DNA from: CAVSCR01 sp963726575
Lineage (GTDB): Bacteria; Actinomycetota; Actinomycetes; JAHEKZ01
Assembly (NCBI GenBank): GCA_963726575.1
Contig: CAVSCR010000005.1
Location: forward strand, 248,001-312,000
Length of the DNA: 64,000 nt
Reading direction: 5' to 3'
Each line of letters starts with the position of its first letter. Within the stretch, counting starts at the first letter, position 1. The notes under the pieces are model-generated. The model was not told the DNA's origin and did not search any database. It was given only the letters and a program-made list of their open reading frames with translations. Of this stretch, positions 37,513 to 46,473 are shown piece by piece. The position numbers and the translations under genes are program-made.

Positions 37513-38481
37513 CCCTGCGTTCTTCGCGATCGGTTCGCTGGTGCCGAGCAGCACGGCCAACGTCGCCAACCAAGCGAGGCACGCTCCCAGCATGTGCAGG
37601 GCGACCAGCCCCCACGGCACCCCGGTGAAGAACTGCAGGTAGCCGAGAGCCGCCTGCCCCACGAGCACGAGCAGCAACCAGGACGCCCGCGTGATCACGT
37701 CGCGCGGTGCCGCCGTCAGGCGGGCGCCGAGCCAGAAGGCGACGCTCAGGCCGACGAACAAGATGACGACGTCGGCGTGCAGCCAAGCGATGTAGCGGGG
37801 GTCGAACGGCAAGCGGTGCACGGCGTCGGCGTCGCCGGAGTGTGGCCCGCTGCCGGACACCAGGGTCCCCAGGACGATGACGGCGACCGCCAGGCCGGTC
37901 AGCACCCAGGCGAGCAGACGCAACTCGGGCCGCACGACCACCCGGCGCGGACCCGAAGGCTCACCGGACAGGTGCCACAAGGCGAAGGCGGCGGCGATGA
38001 TCCCGACCGACAGCAGCAGGTGAGCCCCGACGACCAACGGGTTGAGGCCGGTCAGCACCGAGAGGCCGCCGAGCGCAGCCTGGCCGAAGATGCCGGCCAC
38101 GACCAGTGACGCCAGCACCACGAGTCGCCAGCGACGCGGTTCGTTGCGGCGCACCGCGAGCACCGTCGCCACCAGCGCGGCGCCGGCGATGGCGACCAGA
38201 GCGAAGGTCAGCGTGCGGTTGCCGAACTCGATGAACTTGTGGAAGCCCTGCGGCTGGTTGCTCAGCGGCACCAGGCTGCCGCGGGTGCACTCCGGCCACT
38301 GCGGGCAGCCGAGGCCGGAACCGGTCAGCCGGACGAGTCCACCGCTGACGACGATCACCACCTGGGCCACCAGGTTGGCCAGCAGGATCCGTCGGGTCCA
38401 CGGTGCCAACGGCGGTGCCCACGCGACGCGCGGGTCGCGTGGTGGGGCCACCGAGCCGTCGTTGGCTGCCCGAACGATCAC
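37501..38481 (-). CDS. ctaA: heme A synthase, COX15/CtaA family
   Basis: CtaA oxidises heme O to heme A for cytochrome aa3 oxidase. The 326-residue protein has eight hydrophobic segments. Conserved features are RLTGSGLGCPQWPEC (with the loop Cys pair), HKFIEFGNRTLTF, VVGAHLLLSVGI, WLHADVVILFVGLS and VALHMLGACLAWL, which include the heme-ligand histidines. The GTG at 38481 is chosen; the upstream frame extension is Arg/Cys-rich and lies antisense-like within the ABC permease gene. ctaB, which supplies heme O, is not in the window although it usually lies close by. Confidence 0.93.
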   Translation of the reverse strand: MIVRAANDGSVAPPRDPRVAWAPPLAPWTRRILLANLVAQVVIVVSGGLVRLTGSGLGCPQWPECTRGSLVPLSNQPQGFHKFIEFGNRTLTFALVAIAGAALVATVLAVRRNEPRRWRLVVLASLVVAGIFGQAALGGLSVLTGLNPLVVGAHLLLSVGIIAAAFALWHLSGEPSGPRRVVVRPELRLLAWVLTGLAVAVIVLGTLVSGSGPHSGDADAVHRLPFDPRYIAWLHADVVILFVGLSVAFWLGARLTAAPRDVITRASWLLLVLVGQAALGYLQFFTGVPWGLVALHMLGACLAWLATLAVLLGTSEPIAKNAGSLV

Positions 38482-38512
38482 GGCGCCCAGGGTAGCCACC
38501 GATGGGGCGGCG

Positions 38513-39289
38513 TCACTCCCACCGGAAGGTACGTGCGGTGAGTACCCCCGCGCCCGCCGCCCAGACGGTGAGCACCACGAGCGACAGCACGGGCCAGCCG
38601 TGAGCCGGGCCGGTGCCGAGTGCCTGCCGCAGCCCCTCCGCCAGCGCCGCGCTGGGAAGGAAGCGCAGCACGTGCGCCAGCCCATCAGGGAACGCGGTGA
38701 GCGGCACCACGATCCCGCCCAGCAGCAGGAGGACGAGGTACACCAGGTTGGCCACGGCCAGCGTCGCCTCGGCCCGCAGCGTTCCGGCCAGAAGGAGTCC
38801 GAGAGCGACGAATGCCGCCGTCCCCGCCAGGAGCAGCACGAGGGCGGCACCGGCAGTGGGGGTCGGGCGCCATCCGAGCGCCACGGCGACGGCGGTGATC
38901 AGCACGACCTGGACGGCCTCGACCGCCAGCACCGCCAACGTCTTCGCGGCCAGCAGGTCGCCGGCGGTGAGCGGGGTCGAGCCGAGCCGTTTGAGCACGC
39001 CGTACCGCCGCTCGAAACCGGTCTGGATCGCCAGGCCCGTGAAGGCGGTGGACATCACCGCGAGCGCCAGGATGCCGGGGGCCACGAAGGCGACGCGCGG
39101 GTTGGTGGTGACATGGCCCAACGGCACCCAGGTCAGGAAGAGCAGCAGGCCCACCGGGATCAAGACGGTGAGCAGCAGCTGCTCACCGTTGCGGCTTTGG
39201 GTGCGCAGCTCCAGGCCGGCCTGCGCGAGCACGCGACGACGCGCGCCCGCGGCACCGGGACGTGGGGTGAGGTCGAGGGCGCCGCTCAT
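38513..39289 (-). CDS. ABC-2 type transporter permease
   Basis: The 258-residue protein has six hydrophobic segments, with QAGLELRTQSRNGEQLLLTVLIPVGLLLFLTW at the start in the manner of ABC-2 (drug/polysaccharide export) permeases. Its ATG overlaps the stop of the ATPase gene by 4 bp (ATGA), so the two form one exporter. An ABC-2 pair between ctaA and sufR is conserved in actinobacteria; the cargo is not known. Confidence 0.9.
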   Translation of the reverse strand: MSGALDLTPRPGAAGARRRVLAQAGLELRTQSRNGEQLLLTVLIPVGLLLFLTWVPLGHVTTNPRVAFVAPGILALAVMSTAFTGLAIQTGFERRYGVLKRLGSTPLTAGDLLAAKTLAVLAVEAVQVVLITAVAVALGWRPTPTAGAALVLLLAGTAAFVALGLLLAGTLRAEATLAVANLVYLVLLLLGGIVVPLTAFPDGLAHVLRFLPSAALAEGLRQALGTGPAHGWPVLSLVVLTVWAAGAGVLTARTFRWE

Positions 39290-40260
39290 GAGCGCAGGTC
39301 CTTGCCGGTCAGTTCCAAGAAGACGTCCTCGAGCGTCCGCGAGGTCAGGCCGAGCCGCTCGGGTCGGATGTCGTGCGTGGCGCACCAGCCCGCGACGGTC
39401 GCGAGGACTTGCGGCCCGACCGGGCCGCTCACCTCGTAGTGACCATCAGCCGACCCGGTCGCGACGCATCCCGGCGGCAGCACCCGGCTGAGGTCGTCGA
39501 GGTCGAGTCCGGGCTCGGCGTCGAAGCGCAGCGCCTGGGTCGCGGGTCCCGCTCCGGTTCCGGCTCCGGTCAGCTCGCGTGGGCTCCCCGACGCGACGGC
39601 CCGGCCGGCGTCGAGGATCACCACGTGGTCGGCCAGCTGTTCGGCCTCCTCGAGGTAGTGGGTGGTCAACACCACCGAACCACCGGCGGCCCGGAGCTCG
39701 CGGACCAGATCCCAGGTGGCATGCCGGGATTGAGGATCCAGACCGGCCGTCGGCTCGTCGAGAAAGGCCACCTCTGGTCGACCGACGACGGCGAGTGCGA
39801 GCCGCAGTCGCTGCGCCTGTCCGCCGGACAGTCGCTTGACGGTTTGCCGGGCCTGCTCGGTCAGCCCCAGCCGGGCCAGCAGGTCTGCCGGGGACAGCGG
39901 GTGGGCGTACAGCGCCGCCGCGGTGCCGAGCACCTCCGCGACCCTCGCCCCCGCATAGGCGCCGCCCTCCTGGAGCATCACGCCGACCCGCTGGCGCAGC
40001 TCGGCGCGATCGCGTCGGGGGTGGCGGCCGAGCACGAGCACGGATCCGCTGGTCGGGGTCCGGTAGCCCTCGGCGGTCTCCACGGTGGTGGTCTTGCCGG
40101 CCCCGTTGGGCCCGAGCACGGCCGTGATGGCCCCTCGTGGTGCGGTCAACGTCAGACCGTCGACCGCCGCGAACGCGCCGTAGCGGACCACGAGGTCACG
40201 GATCGCCACGGCAGCTGGCTCGACCGGCTCGACCGGCTCGGCCGGCTGCGACGGGGTCAC
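39286..40260 (-). CDS. ABC-2 type transporter ATP-binding protein
   Basis: This 324-residue ATPase has Walker A GPNGAGKTTTVE, a Q-loop at MLQEGGAY, signature LSGGQAQRLRLALAVVG, and Walker B VAFLDEPTAGLDPQSR, followed by the switch His in VVLTTHYLEEAEQL. The C-terminal ~90 residues are the extra domain common in DrrA-like exporters. The GTG at 40260 is used because upstream sequence in frame enters the suf control region. It is divergent from sufR, with about 100 bp between them. Confidence 0.92.
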   Translation of the reverse strand: MTPSQPAEPVEPVEPAAVAIRDLVVRYGAFAAVDGLTLTAPRGAITAVLGPNGAGKTTTVETAEGYRTPTSGSVLVLGRHPRRDRAELRQRVGVMLQEGGAYAGARVAEVLGTAAALYAHPLSPADLLARLGLTEQARQTVKRLSGGQAQRLRLALAVVGRPEVAFLDEPTAGLDPQSRHATWDLVRELRAAGGSVVLTTHYLEEAEQLADHVVILDAGRAVASGSPRELTGAGTGAGPATQALRFDAEPGLDLDDLSRVLPPGCVATGSADGHYEVSGPVGPQVLATVAGWCATHDIRPERLGLTSRTLEDVFLELTGKDLRS

Positions 40261-40343
40261 GCCGCGCGAGTCTAGGCAGCCCTGCCCGGCAGGGCGCGGG
40301 GGGCCAGGGCCTCCGGGCACCCCGGTGGATGACCGGGAGACCG

Positions 40344-40371
40344 ATTTCTGCAACACTGTCGTTGTGGAAAT
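40344..40371. promoter_or_regulatory. probable SufR operator (CAAC-N6-GTTG)
   Basis: ATTTCTGCAAC (40344-40354) and GTTGTGGAAAT (40361-40371) are inverted repeats matching at 9 of 11 positions, separated by ACTGTC. The centre is exactly CAAC-N6-GTTG, the motif reported for SufR in cyanobacteria and Streptomyces. It overlaps the likely sufR start, as expected for autoregulation of a suf operon: apo/holo SufR would control sufR-sufBDCSUT. Confidence 0.72.
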
Positions 40372-41059
40372 CAGCCCGCCTCGCGTCCCGCCCGTTGGCG
40401 GCGCGGTGCTGGCCGCCCCGGAGACGCGGACTCGCGTGGTCCAGGTGCTGGCCGAGCACGGCCAGGCCACGGTGCCTGCCCTGGCGCAGGAGCTGGGCCT
40501 GACGCAGGCCGCGGTGCGCCGTCATCTCGACGCGCTGCAGACCGACGGACTGGTCGAGCCGGCGCCTCATCCTCGCCCGTCCCCGCGCGGTCGTGGGCGC
40601 CCCGCCAAGGCGTTCCAGCTGACCCAGGACGGGCGCGCGGTGCTCCCCGCTGCCTACGACGAACTGGCCCTGCAGGCCCTGCGGTTCCTCGCCGAGTCCG
40701 GTGGGGAAGACGCGGTCGTCGGCTTTGCCAAGGCGCGGGTCGCCGACCTGGCGGTCGCGTACTCCGGACCTGGCCCGGCCAGCTCCGCCTACGGCCGCGC
40801 CGTTGCGTTGGCGCAGCTGCTCACCGACGAGGGCTATGTGGCGTCGGCGGAGTCGGCGCCCGGCGGCGCACAGGTGTGTCAGCACCACTGCCCGGTGGCG
40901 CACGTCGCCGAGCAGTTCCCCCAGCTGTGTGAGGCCGAGACCGAGGCCTTCGCCCAAGCGCTCGGGACTCATGTCCAACGCCTCGCCACCATCGCCCGCG
41001 GTGACGGGGTCTGCACCACGTTCGTCCCGGAACGTCCCCACGAGAGGACCTCGGCATGA
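40364..41059 (+). CDS. sufR: iron-sulfur-sensing transcriptional repressor SufR
   Basis: The protein has an N-terminal winged helix (ATVPALAQELGLTQAAVRRH) and a C-terminal part with four Cys: C172 and C176 (CQHHC), C189 and C217 in this numbering. That is the cluster-ligand pattern of SufR and of its mycobacterial homolog Rv1460. SufR represses the suf operon when it carries an Fe-S cluster. I place the start at GTG 40364, giving 231 residues, because the frame upstream (to GTG 40325) runs through the CAAC-N6-GTTG operator. A leaderless transcript is then likely. The stop overlaps the sufB ATG by 4 bp. Confidence 0.9.
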   Translation: MEISPPRVPPVGGAVLAAPETRTRVVQVLAEHGQATVPALAQELGLTQAAVRRHLDALQTDGLVEPAPHPRPSPRGRGRPAKAFQLTQDGRAVLPAAYDELALQALRFLAESGGEDAVVGFAKARVADLAVAYSGPGPASSAYGRAVALAQLLTDEGYVASAESAPGGAQVCQHHCPVAHVAEQFPQLCEAETEAFAQALGTHVQRLATIARGDGVCTTFVPERPHERTSA

Positions 41060-42468
41060 CGACCATCGACCGACCAGAGCTCGACGGCATCGGCACCTAT
41101 GAGTTCGGCTGGCACGACGCGGACACGGCCGGTGAGACCGCCCGCCGCGGACTGTCCGAGGACGTCGTGCGCGACATCTCAGGGCGCAAGAACGAGCCGG
41201 CGTGGATGCTCAAGCGTCGCCTCAAGGGTTTGTCGTTGTTCGAGAAGAAGCCGATGCCCACCTGGGGTGCCGACCTGTCGGGCATCCACTTCGACACGAT
41301 CAAGTACTTCGTGCGCTCGACCGAGCAGCAGGCTCAGTCGTGGGAAGACCTGCCCGAAGACATCAAGAACACCTACGACCGGCTCGGGATCCCCGAGGCC
41401 GAGAAGCAGCGGTTGGTGGCCGGTGTCGCAGCGCAGTACGAGTCGGAGGTCGTGTACCACAAGATTCGCGAGGACCTCGAAGAGCTGGGCGTCATCTTCC
41501 TCGACACCGACACGGCGCTGCGTGAGCACCCCGAGATGTTCGAGAAGTACTTCGGCACGGTCATCCCGGTAGGCGACAACAAGTTCGCGTCGCTGAACAC
41601 GGCGGTGTGGTCAGGCGGGTCGTTCATCTACGTCCCGCCTGGTGTCAACGTCGAGATTCCGCTGCAGGCCTACTTCCGGATCAACACCGAGAACATGGGC
41701 CAGTTCGAGCGGACCCTGATCATTGTCGACGAGGGTGCGTACGTGCACTACGTCGAGGGTTGCACCGCGCCCATCTACTCCTCGGACTCGCTGCACTCCG
41801 CGGTCGTCGAGATCATCGTGAAGAAGGGCGCGCGCTGCCGGTACACGACGATCCAGAACTGGTCGAACAACGTCTACAACCTGGTGACCAAGCGGGCGTT
41901 CGCCGAGGCGGGCGCGACCATGGAGTGGATCGACGGCAACATCGGTTCCAAGGTCACCATGAAGTATCCGGGCGTCTGGCTCATGGGTGAAGGTGCGAGG
42001 GGCGAGACGCTGTCCATCGCGTTCGCCGGCGAGGGCCAGCACCAAGACGCCGGGTCGAAGATGGTTCACGCGGCGCCCAACACATCTTCGTCGATCGTGT
42101 CGAAATCGGTGGCGCGCGGCGGGGGGCGCACCTCGTACCGCGGTCTCGTGCAGATCAACGAGGGGTCGCACGGCTCGCGGTCGACCGTGAAGTGTGACGC
42201 ACTGCTGGTCGACGACATCAGCCGCTCGGACACCTATCCCTACGTCGACGTGCGCGAGGACGACGTCTCGATGGGGCACGAGGCGACCGTCACCAAGCTG
42301 TCGGCCGACCAGCTGTTCTACCTGATGAGCCGCGGGATGACCGAGGACGAAGCCATGGCCATGATCGTGCGCGGCTTCGTCGAGCCGATCGCTCGCGAGC
42401 TGCCCATGGAGTACGCGTTGGAGCTGAACCGGCTCATCGAGTTGCAGATGGAAGGGGCCGTGGGCTGA
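41056..42468 (+). CDS. sufB: Fe-S cluster assembly protein SufB
   Basis: SufB is the scaffold subunit of the SufBCD complex. The 470-residue protein shows KNEPAWMLKRRLKGLSLF, the beta-helix core with IYVPPGVNVEIPLQAYFRIN, CTAPIYSSDSLHSAVVEIIV, and the C-terminal SRGMTEDEAMAMIVRGFVEP. No intein is present, unlike SufB in several mycobacteria. It overlaps sufR by 4 bp, and sufD begins 2 bp after its stop. Confidence 0.97.
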   Translation: MTTIDRPELDGIGTYEFGWHDADTAGETARRGLSEDVVRDISGRKNEPAWMLKRRLKGLSLFEKKPMPTWGADLSGIHFDTIKYFVRSTEQQAQSWEDLPEDIKNTYDRLGIPEAEKQRLVAGVAAQYESEVVYHKIREDLEELGVIFLDTDTALREHPEMFEKYFGTVIPVGDNKFASLNTAVWSGGSFIYVPPGVNVEIPLQAYFRINTENMGQFERTLIIVDEGAYVHYVEGCTAPIYSSDSLHSAVVEIIVKKGARCRYTTIQNWSNNVYNLVTKRAFAEAGATMEWIDGNIGSKVTMKYPGVWLMGEGARGETLSIAFAGEGQHQDAGSKMVHAAPNTSSSIVSKSVARGGGRTSYRGLVQINEGSHGSRSTVKCDALLVDDISRSDTYPYVDVREDDVSMGHEATVTKLSADQLFYLMSRGMTEDEAMAMIVRGFVEPIARELPMEYALELNRLIELQMEGAVG

Positions 42469-42469
42469 A

Positions 42470-43645
42470 GTGTCGGCCACGTTGACGGCGCCGTCGGCGC
42501 ATTCTCACGGCACGCCCGTCGTCGACCGGGGGGAGCGGTTCAGCTCGCTCGACCCGGTGGCGTTCGGGGTGCCCAACGGACGCGAGGAGGACTGGCGGTT
42601 CACGCCGCTGACCCGACTCCGCGGCCTGCACGACGGCAGTGCCGTCGCGGGCGATCGACCCAGGAACCGTGCGTCGGTCTCGGTCACCGCGCCACCGACC
42701 GTCGAGGTGTCCACGGCAGGTCGCCTCGCCTCTGACCTGGGTCGGTCTATCGCGCCCGCCGACGTGGTCGCTGCCACCGCATGGCAGGAGTTCTCCGACG
42801 CCACGATCTTGCGGGTCCCGGATGGTGCACAGGTCGACGAGCCGGTGAAGGTGGTGGTCCGCGGGCTGGACCTCGCCGACGTCTCGTTCGGACACCTGCT
42901 GATCGAGGTCGGCCGTCACGCACGTGCGACAGTCGTCGTGGACTACCTGGGAACGGGTGTCTACGCCGACAACCTCGAGGTCCGGCTTGCTGATGGCGCC
43001 CAGCTGACCCTCGTGAGCCTGCAGGCCTGGGACGACGACGCGGTGCACGCCTCCGGTCACCACCTGCACGTCGGTCGCGACGCCCAGCTGACCGAGGTGG
43101 TCGTCACCTTGGGTGGCGACCTCGTCCGGATCGCCCCCACCGTGACGTTCGACGGTCCCGGTGCGCACGCCAAGCTCTACGGCTTGTTCTTCACCGACCC
43201 TGGCCAGCACCACGAGCACCGGCTGTTCGTCGACCACGCACAGCCGCACTGCGTCAGCGACGTGAACTACAAGGGCGCCCTCCAAGGGGCCGGCGCCCAC
43301 TCGGTCTGGATCGGGGACGTGCTGATCCGGGCCGTGGCCGTGGGCACCCAGACCTACGAGATCAACCGCAACCTGCTGCTCACCGACGGGCCGCGGGCCG
43401 ACTCCGTCCCGAACCTCGAGATCGAGACCGGGGACGTCGTGAGCGCCGGGCACGCGAGTGCCACCGGACGATTCGATGCCGATCAGCTCTTCTACCTGAT
43501 GGCCCGTGGCATCCCCGAGATCGAAGCGCGACGTCTCGTGGTGCGCGGCTTTTTCGCCGACCTCGCCTCACGCATCTGCGTGCCCGAGGTCGAAGCACGT
43601 ATCCACGAGGCACTGGAAGCCGAACTCGAAAGGACCCTCGCATGA
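42470..43645 (+). CDS. sufD: Fe-S cluster assembly protein SufD
   Basis: SufD is the partner of SufB in the SufBC2D scaffold. N-terminal FGVPNGREEDWRFTPLTRLR and C-terminal DADQLFYLMARGIPEIEARRLVVRGFFADL are typical, with the beta-helix core between. Length 391 residues. The GTG start is just after the sufB stop and the last codons overlap the Rieske ferredoxin start by 4 bp. Confidence 0.95.
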   Translation: MSATLTAPSAHSHGTPVVDRGERFSSLDPVAFGVPNGREEDWRFTPLTRLRGLHDGSAVAGDRPRNRASVSVTAPPTVEVSTAGRLASDLGRSIAPADVVAATAWQEFSDATILRVPDGAQVDEPVKVVVRGLDLADVSFGHLLIEVGRHARATVVVDYLGTGVYADNLEVRLADGAQLTLVSLQAWDDDAVHASGHHLHVGRDAQLTEVVVTLGGDLVRIAPTVTFDGPGAHAKLYGLFFTDPGQHHEHRLFVDHAQPHCVSDVNYKGALQGAGAHSVWIGDVLIRAVAVGTQTYEINRNLLLTDGPRADSVPNLEIETGDVVSAGHASATGRFDADQLFYLMARGIPEIEARRLVVRGFFADLASRICVPEVEARIHEALEAELERTLA

Positions 43646-43962
43646 GCTTCCACCCTGTTGCGTCCGCAGACGACGTCACCGAGGGCAGTCCACTCGTCGT
43701 GGACGTCAACGGTGTTCCCGTCTGCCTGGTGCGCACCGAAGGTGAGATCTTCGCGATCAACGACGTCTGCTCCCACGGGCAGGTCTCGTTGTCCGAGGGC
43801 GAGGTGGATGGCTGCACACTCGAGTGCTGGCTCCACGGCTCGCGCTTCGACCTGCGCACCGGCGCACCCGTATCCCTGCCCGCTGTCGACCCGGTTCCCG
43901 TGTACGCGGTGAAGATCGACGACGGCAAGATTCTTGTCGAAGTGCCGGAGGCGCAAAGATGA
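43642..43962 (+). CDS. Rieske-type [2Fe-2S] ferredoxin of the suf operon
   Basis: This 106-residue protein has the Rieske cluster ligands C-x-H (CSHGQVSLSEG) and C-x2-H (ECWLHGSRFDLRTG) and is related to the small NirD/biphenyl dioxygenase ferredoxins. Its place between sufD and sufC, with 4-bp overlaps on both sides, is conserved in actinobacteria. It may pass electrons to cluster assembly, which is an inference from context. Confidence 0.93.
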   Translation: MSFHPVASADDVTEGSPLVVDVNGVPVCLVRTEGEIFAINDVCSHGQVSLSEGEVDGCTLECWLHGSRFDLRTGAPVSLPAVDPVPVYAVKIDDGKILVEVPEAQR

Positions 43963-44738
43963 CCCAGCTCGATGTGCGTGACCTTCATGTGAGCGTCGAG
44001 GCCGAAGGCGGCCCCCGACCGATCCTCCAGGGGGTCGACCTGACGATCCGGGAAGGCGAGATCCACGCTCTCATGGGCCCGAACGGGTCGGGCAAGTCGA
44101 CGCTGGCGTACGCCATCGCCGGGCACCCGCGTTATGTCGTGACGTCCGGCTCGGTGCAGCTCGACGGTGCGGACGTGCTCGCCATGACGGTCGACGAGCG
44201 GGCGCGGGCCGGTCTCTTCCTGGCGATGCAGTACCCGGTCGAGGTTGCTGGCGTGTCCCTGTCCAACTTCCTGCGCACCGCGGCCACGGCCCGACGCGGC
44301 GAGGCTCCGAAGCTGCGCACCTGGGTGAAAGAGGTCAAGGACGCCATGTCGTCGCTCGCGATCGACCCGTCCTTCGCCGAGCGCAACCTCAACGAGGGCT
44401 TCTCCGGCGGCGAGAAGAAGCGTTCTGAGATCCTGCAGATGGCACTGCTCGAACCGCGCATCGCCGTGCTCGACGAGATCGACTCCGGGCTCGACGTCGA
44501 CGCGCTGAAGGTGGTCTCAGAGGGGATCAACGCGATCGCAGAGACCGGGCAGACCGGCATCATGCTGATCACGCACTACACGCGGATCCTGCGCTACGTG
44601 ATGCCGCAGCAGGTGCACGTGTTCATCGACGGCCGCATCGTGGAGGAGGGCGGACCCGAGCTCGCCGACCGGCTCGAGGCCCACGGATACGAGCGCTACC
44701 TGCCGGCAGGCGGGCAGCTCGAGAGCGCCGGTGCCTGA
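43959..44738 (+). CDS. sufC: Fe-S cluster assembly ATPase SufC
   Basis: SufC is the ABC-type ATPase driving SufBD. It has Walker A GPNGSGKST near residue 40, the SufC-type signature FSGGEKKRSEILQMALLEP and Walker B AVLDEIDSGLDVDALK, then LITHYTRILRY. From the ATG at 43959 it is 259 residues. It overlaps the ferredoxin by 4 bp and shares a base with sufS (TGATG). Confidence 0.97.
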   Translation: MTQLDVRDLHVSVEAEGGPRPILQGVDLTIREGEIHALMGPNGSGKSTLAYAIAGHPRYVVTSGSVQLDGADVLAMTVDERARAGLFLAMQYPVEVAGVSLSNFLRTAATARRGEAPKLRTWVKEVKDAMSSLAIDPSFAERNLNEGFSGGEKKRSEILQMALLEPRIAVLDEIDSGLDVDALKVVSEGINAIAETGQTGIMLITHYTRILRYVMPQQVHVFIDGRIVEEGGPELADRLEAHGYERYLPAGGQLESAGA

Positions 44739-46018
44739 TGAGTGTCACGACTGCTGAGCTCCTCGACGTCGCAGCGCTGCGGGCCGACTTCCCGCTGCTC
44801 TCGCGAACCGTTCGGGACGGCAAGCAGCTGGTGTACCTCGACAGTGGTGCCACGTCGCAGAAGCCGCGCAGCGTGCTCGACGCCGAACGAACGTACTACG
44901 ACCACAGCAACGCGGCGGTGCACCGAGGCGCCCACCAGCTGGCCGAGGAAGCCACCGACGCGTACGAGTCGGCGCGGGGAGCCGTCGCTGGCTTCGTGGG
45001 TGCGGCCTTCGACGAGATCGTCTTCACGAAGAACGCCACCGAGTCCATCAACGTCGTCGCCTACGCCATGGGCAACGCGGCAACCGGCGGCGAGGAGGCG
45101 GCCCGTTTCCGGCTCGGCCCGGGGGACCGGATCGTGGTGACCGAGATGGAGCACCACGCGAACCTCATCCCGTGGCAGCAGCTGGCCCTGCGGACCGGCG
45201 CTGAGCTGCGGTGGCTGGGCCTGACCGACGACGGCCGGCTGGACCTGTCCCGCCTCAACGAGATCGTGAACGACCAGACCAAGGTGCTCGCGTTCACCCA
45301 CCAGTCCAACGTGCTGGGCACGGTCAACCCCGTGCTCAAGCTGGTGGACCGGGCCCATGCGGTGGGTGCCCTGACCGTCCTCGACGCGTCGCAGTCGGTG
45401 CCACACGCTCCGGTCGACTTCGCCGCGCTCGGCGTCGACTTCGCCGCCTTCACCGGCCACAAGATGCTCGGCCCCACCGGTGTGGGGGTGCTCTGGGGGC
45501 GCTCCGACCTGCTGCGTGTGCTGCCGCCGTTCCTCACCGGTGGCTCGATGATCGAGACCGTCACGATGGAGCGCACGACGTTCGCCGCACCACCGCAGCG
45601 CTTCGAGGCGGGGACGCCGCCGGTGGCCCAGACCGTAGGTCTGCACGCGGCGATCGGCTATCTGGAGGCGATCGGCATGGCTGCCGTCGCCGGCCACGAA
45701 CAGGTGCTCACGCGGTACGCGCTTGACCGGCTCGGTGAGATTCCCGGCGTCCAGGTCATCGGGCCGACCGACTCGGTGGACCGGGGCGGAGCAGTGTCGT
45801 TCACCGTCGACGGGATCCACCCGCACGATGTGGGGCAGGTACTCGACGACCGGGGCGTCGCCGTCCGCGTGGGGCACCACTGCGCCTGGCCGATCTGCCA
45901 GCGCTACGGGATCCCGGCGACCACTCGCGCGTCGTTCCACGTGTACAACGACCTGGCCGACATCGACGCACTCTTCGACGGCGTCGTCGCGGCGCAGCGG
46001 TTCTTCGGGGTCATCTGA
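44738..46018 (+). CDS. sufS: cysteine desulfurase SufS
   Basis: SufS is a PLP enzyme that takes sulfur from L-cysteine. The PLP Lys is in FTGHKMLGPTGVGVLWG and the persulfide Cys in RVGHHCAWPICQRYG, near the C-terminus. The N-terminal LVYLDSGATSQKPRSVLDAE is typical of group II (SufS/CsdA) enzymes. Length 426. The stop shares a base with sufU (TGATG), its sulfur acceptor. Confidence 0.97.
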   Translation: MSVTTAELLDVAALRADFPLLSRTVRDGKQLVYLDSGATSQKPRSVLDAERTYYDHSNAAVHRGAHQLAEEATDAYESARGAVAGFVGAAFDEIVFTKNATESINVVAYAMGNAATGGEEAARFRLGPGDRIVVTEMEHHANLIPWQQLALRTGAELRWLGLTDDGRLDLSRLNEIVNDQTKVLAFTHQSNVLGTVNPVLKLVDRAHAVGALTVLDASQSVPHAPVDFAALGVDFAAFTGHKMLGPTGVGVLWGRSDLLRVLPPFLTGGSMIETVTMERTTFAAPPQRFEAGTPPVAQTVGLHAAIGYLEAIGMAAVAGHEQVLTRYALDRLGEIPGVQVIGPTDSVDRGGAVSFTVDGIHPHDVGQVLDDRGVAVRVGHHCAWPICQRYGIPATTRASFHVYNDLADIDALFDGVVAAQRFFGVI

Positions 46019-46473
46019 TGCAGCTGGAGCAGATGTATCAGGAGATCATCCTGGACCACTACCGAAAGCCGGTGAACCGCGGTCTGCGGGAGCCGTTCGA
46101 CGCCCAGGTGCACCACGTCAACCCGACGTGTGGCGACGAGTGCACGCTTCGCGTGCACCTGTCGGGTCACGGTCCTGAAGCGGTGGTGTCCGACGTCTCC
46201 TACGAGGCGCTCGGTTGCTCGATCAGCCAGGCATCGGCGTCGGTGATGACCGAGCTCGTGATCGGTCGCACGGTGACCGACGCGTTCGGGGCCGGTGACG
46301 CTTTCCTGCACTTGATGCAGGGACGGGGATCGGTCGAGGTCGATGAGGAATTGCTCGGGGACGCGGTCGCGTTCAGTGGAGTGGCGAAGTACCCGGCGCG
46401 GGTCAAGTGCGCGCTCTTGGGCTGGATGGCATTCAAGGACGCCGCAGTGCAGGCGGAGGAGACAGTTCGATGA
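46018..46473 (+). CDS. sufU: SUF system sulfur-transfer protein SufU
   Basis: SufU is an IscU-like zinc protein that accepts persulfide sulfur from SufS. Three Cys positions are present: PTCGDECTLRVH, GCSISQASASVM and RVKCALLGW. The ~20-residue insertion that separates SufU from IscU is present between the second and third sites. The 151 residues are normal, and the stop overlaps the next gene by 4 bp. Confidence 0.94.
   Translation: MQLEQMYQEIILDHYRKPVNRGLREPFDAQVHHVNPTCGDECTLRVHLSGHGPEAVVSDVSYEALGCSISQASASVMTELVIGRTVTDAFGAGDAFLHLMQGRGSVEVDEELLGDAVAFSGVAKYPARVKCALLGWMAFKDAAVQAEETVR

Noticed and set aside
41056..42468. Possible intein in SufB
   Set aside because: Length (470 residues) and an uninterrupted core show no intein.
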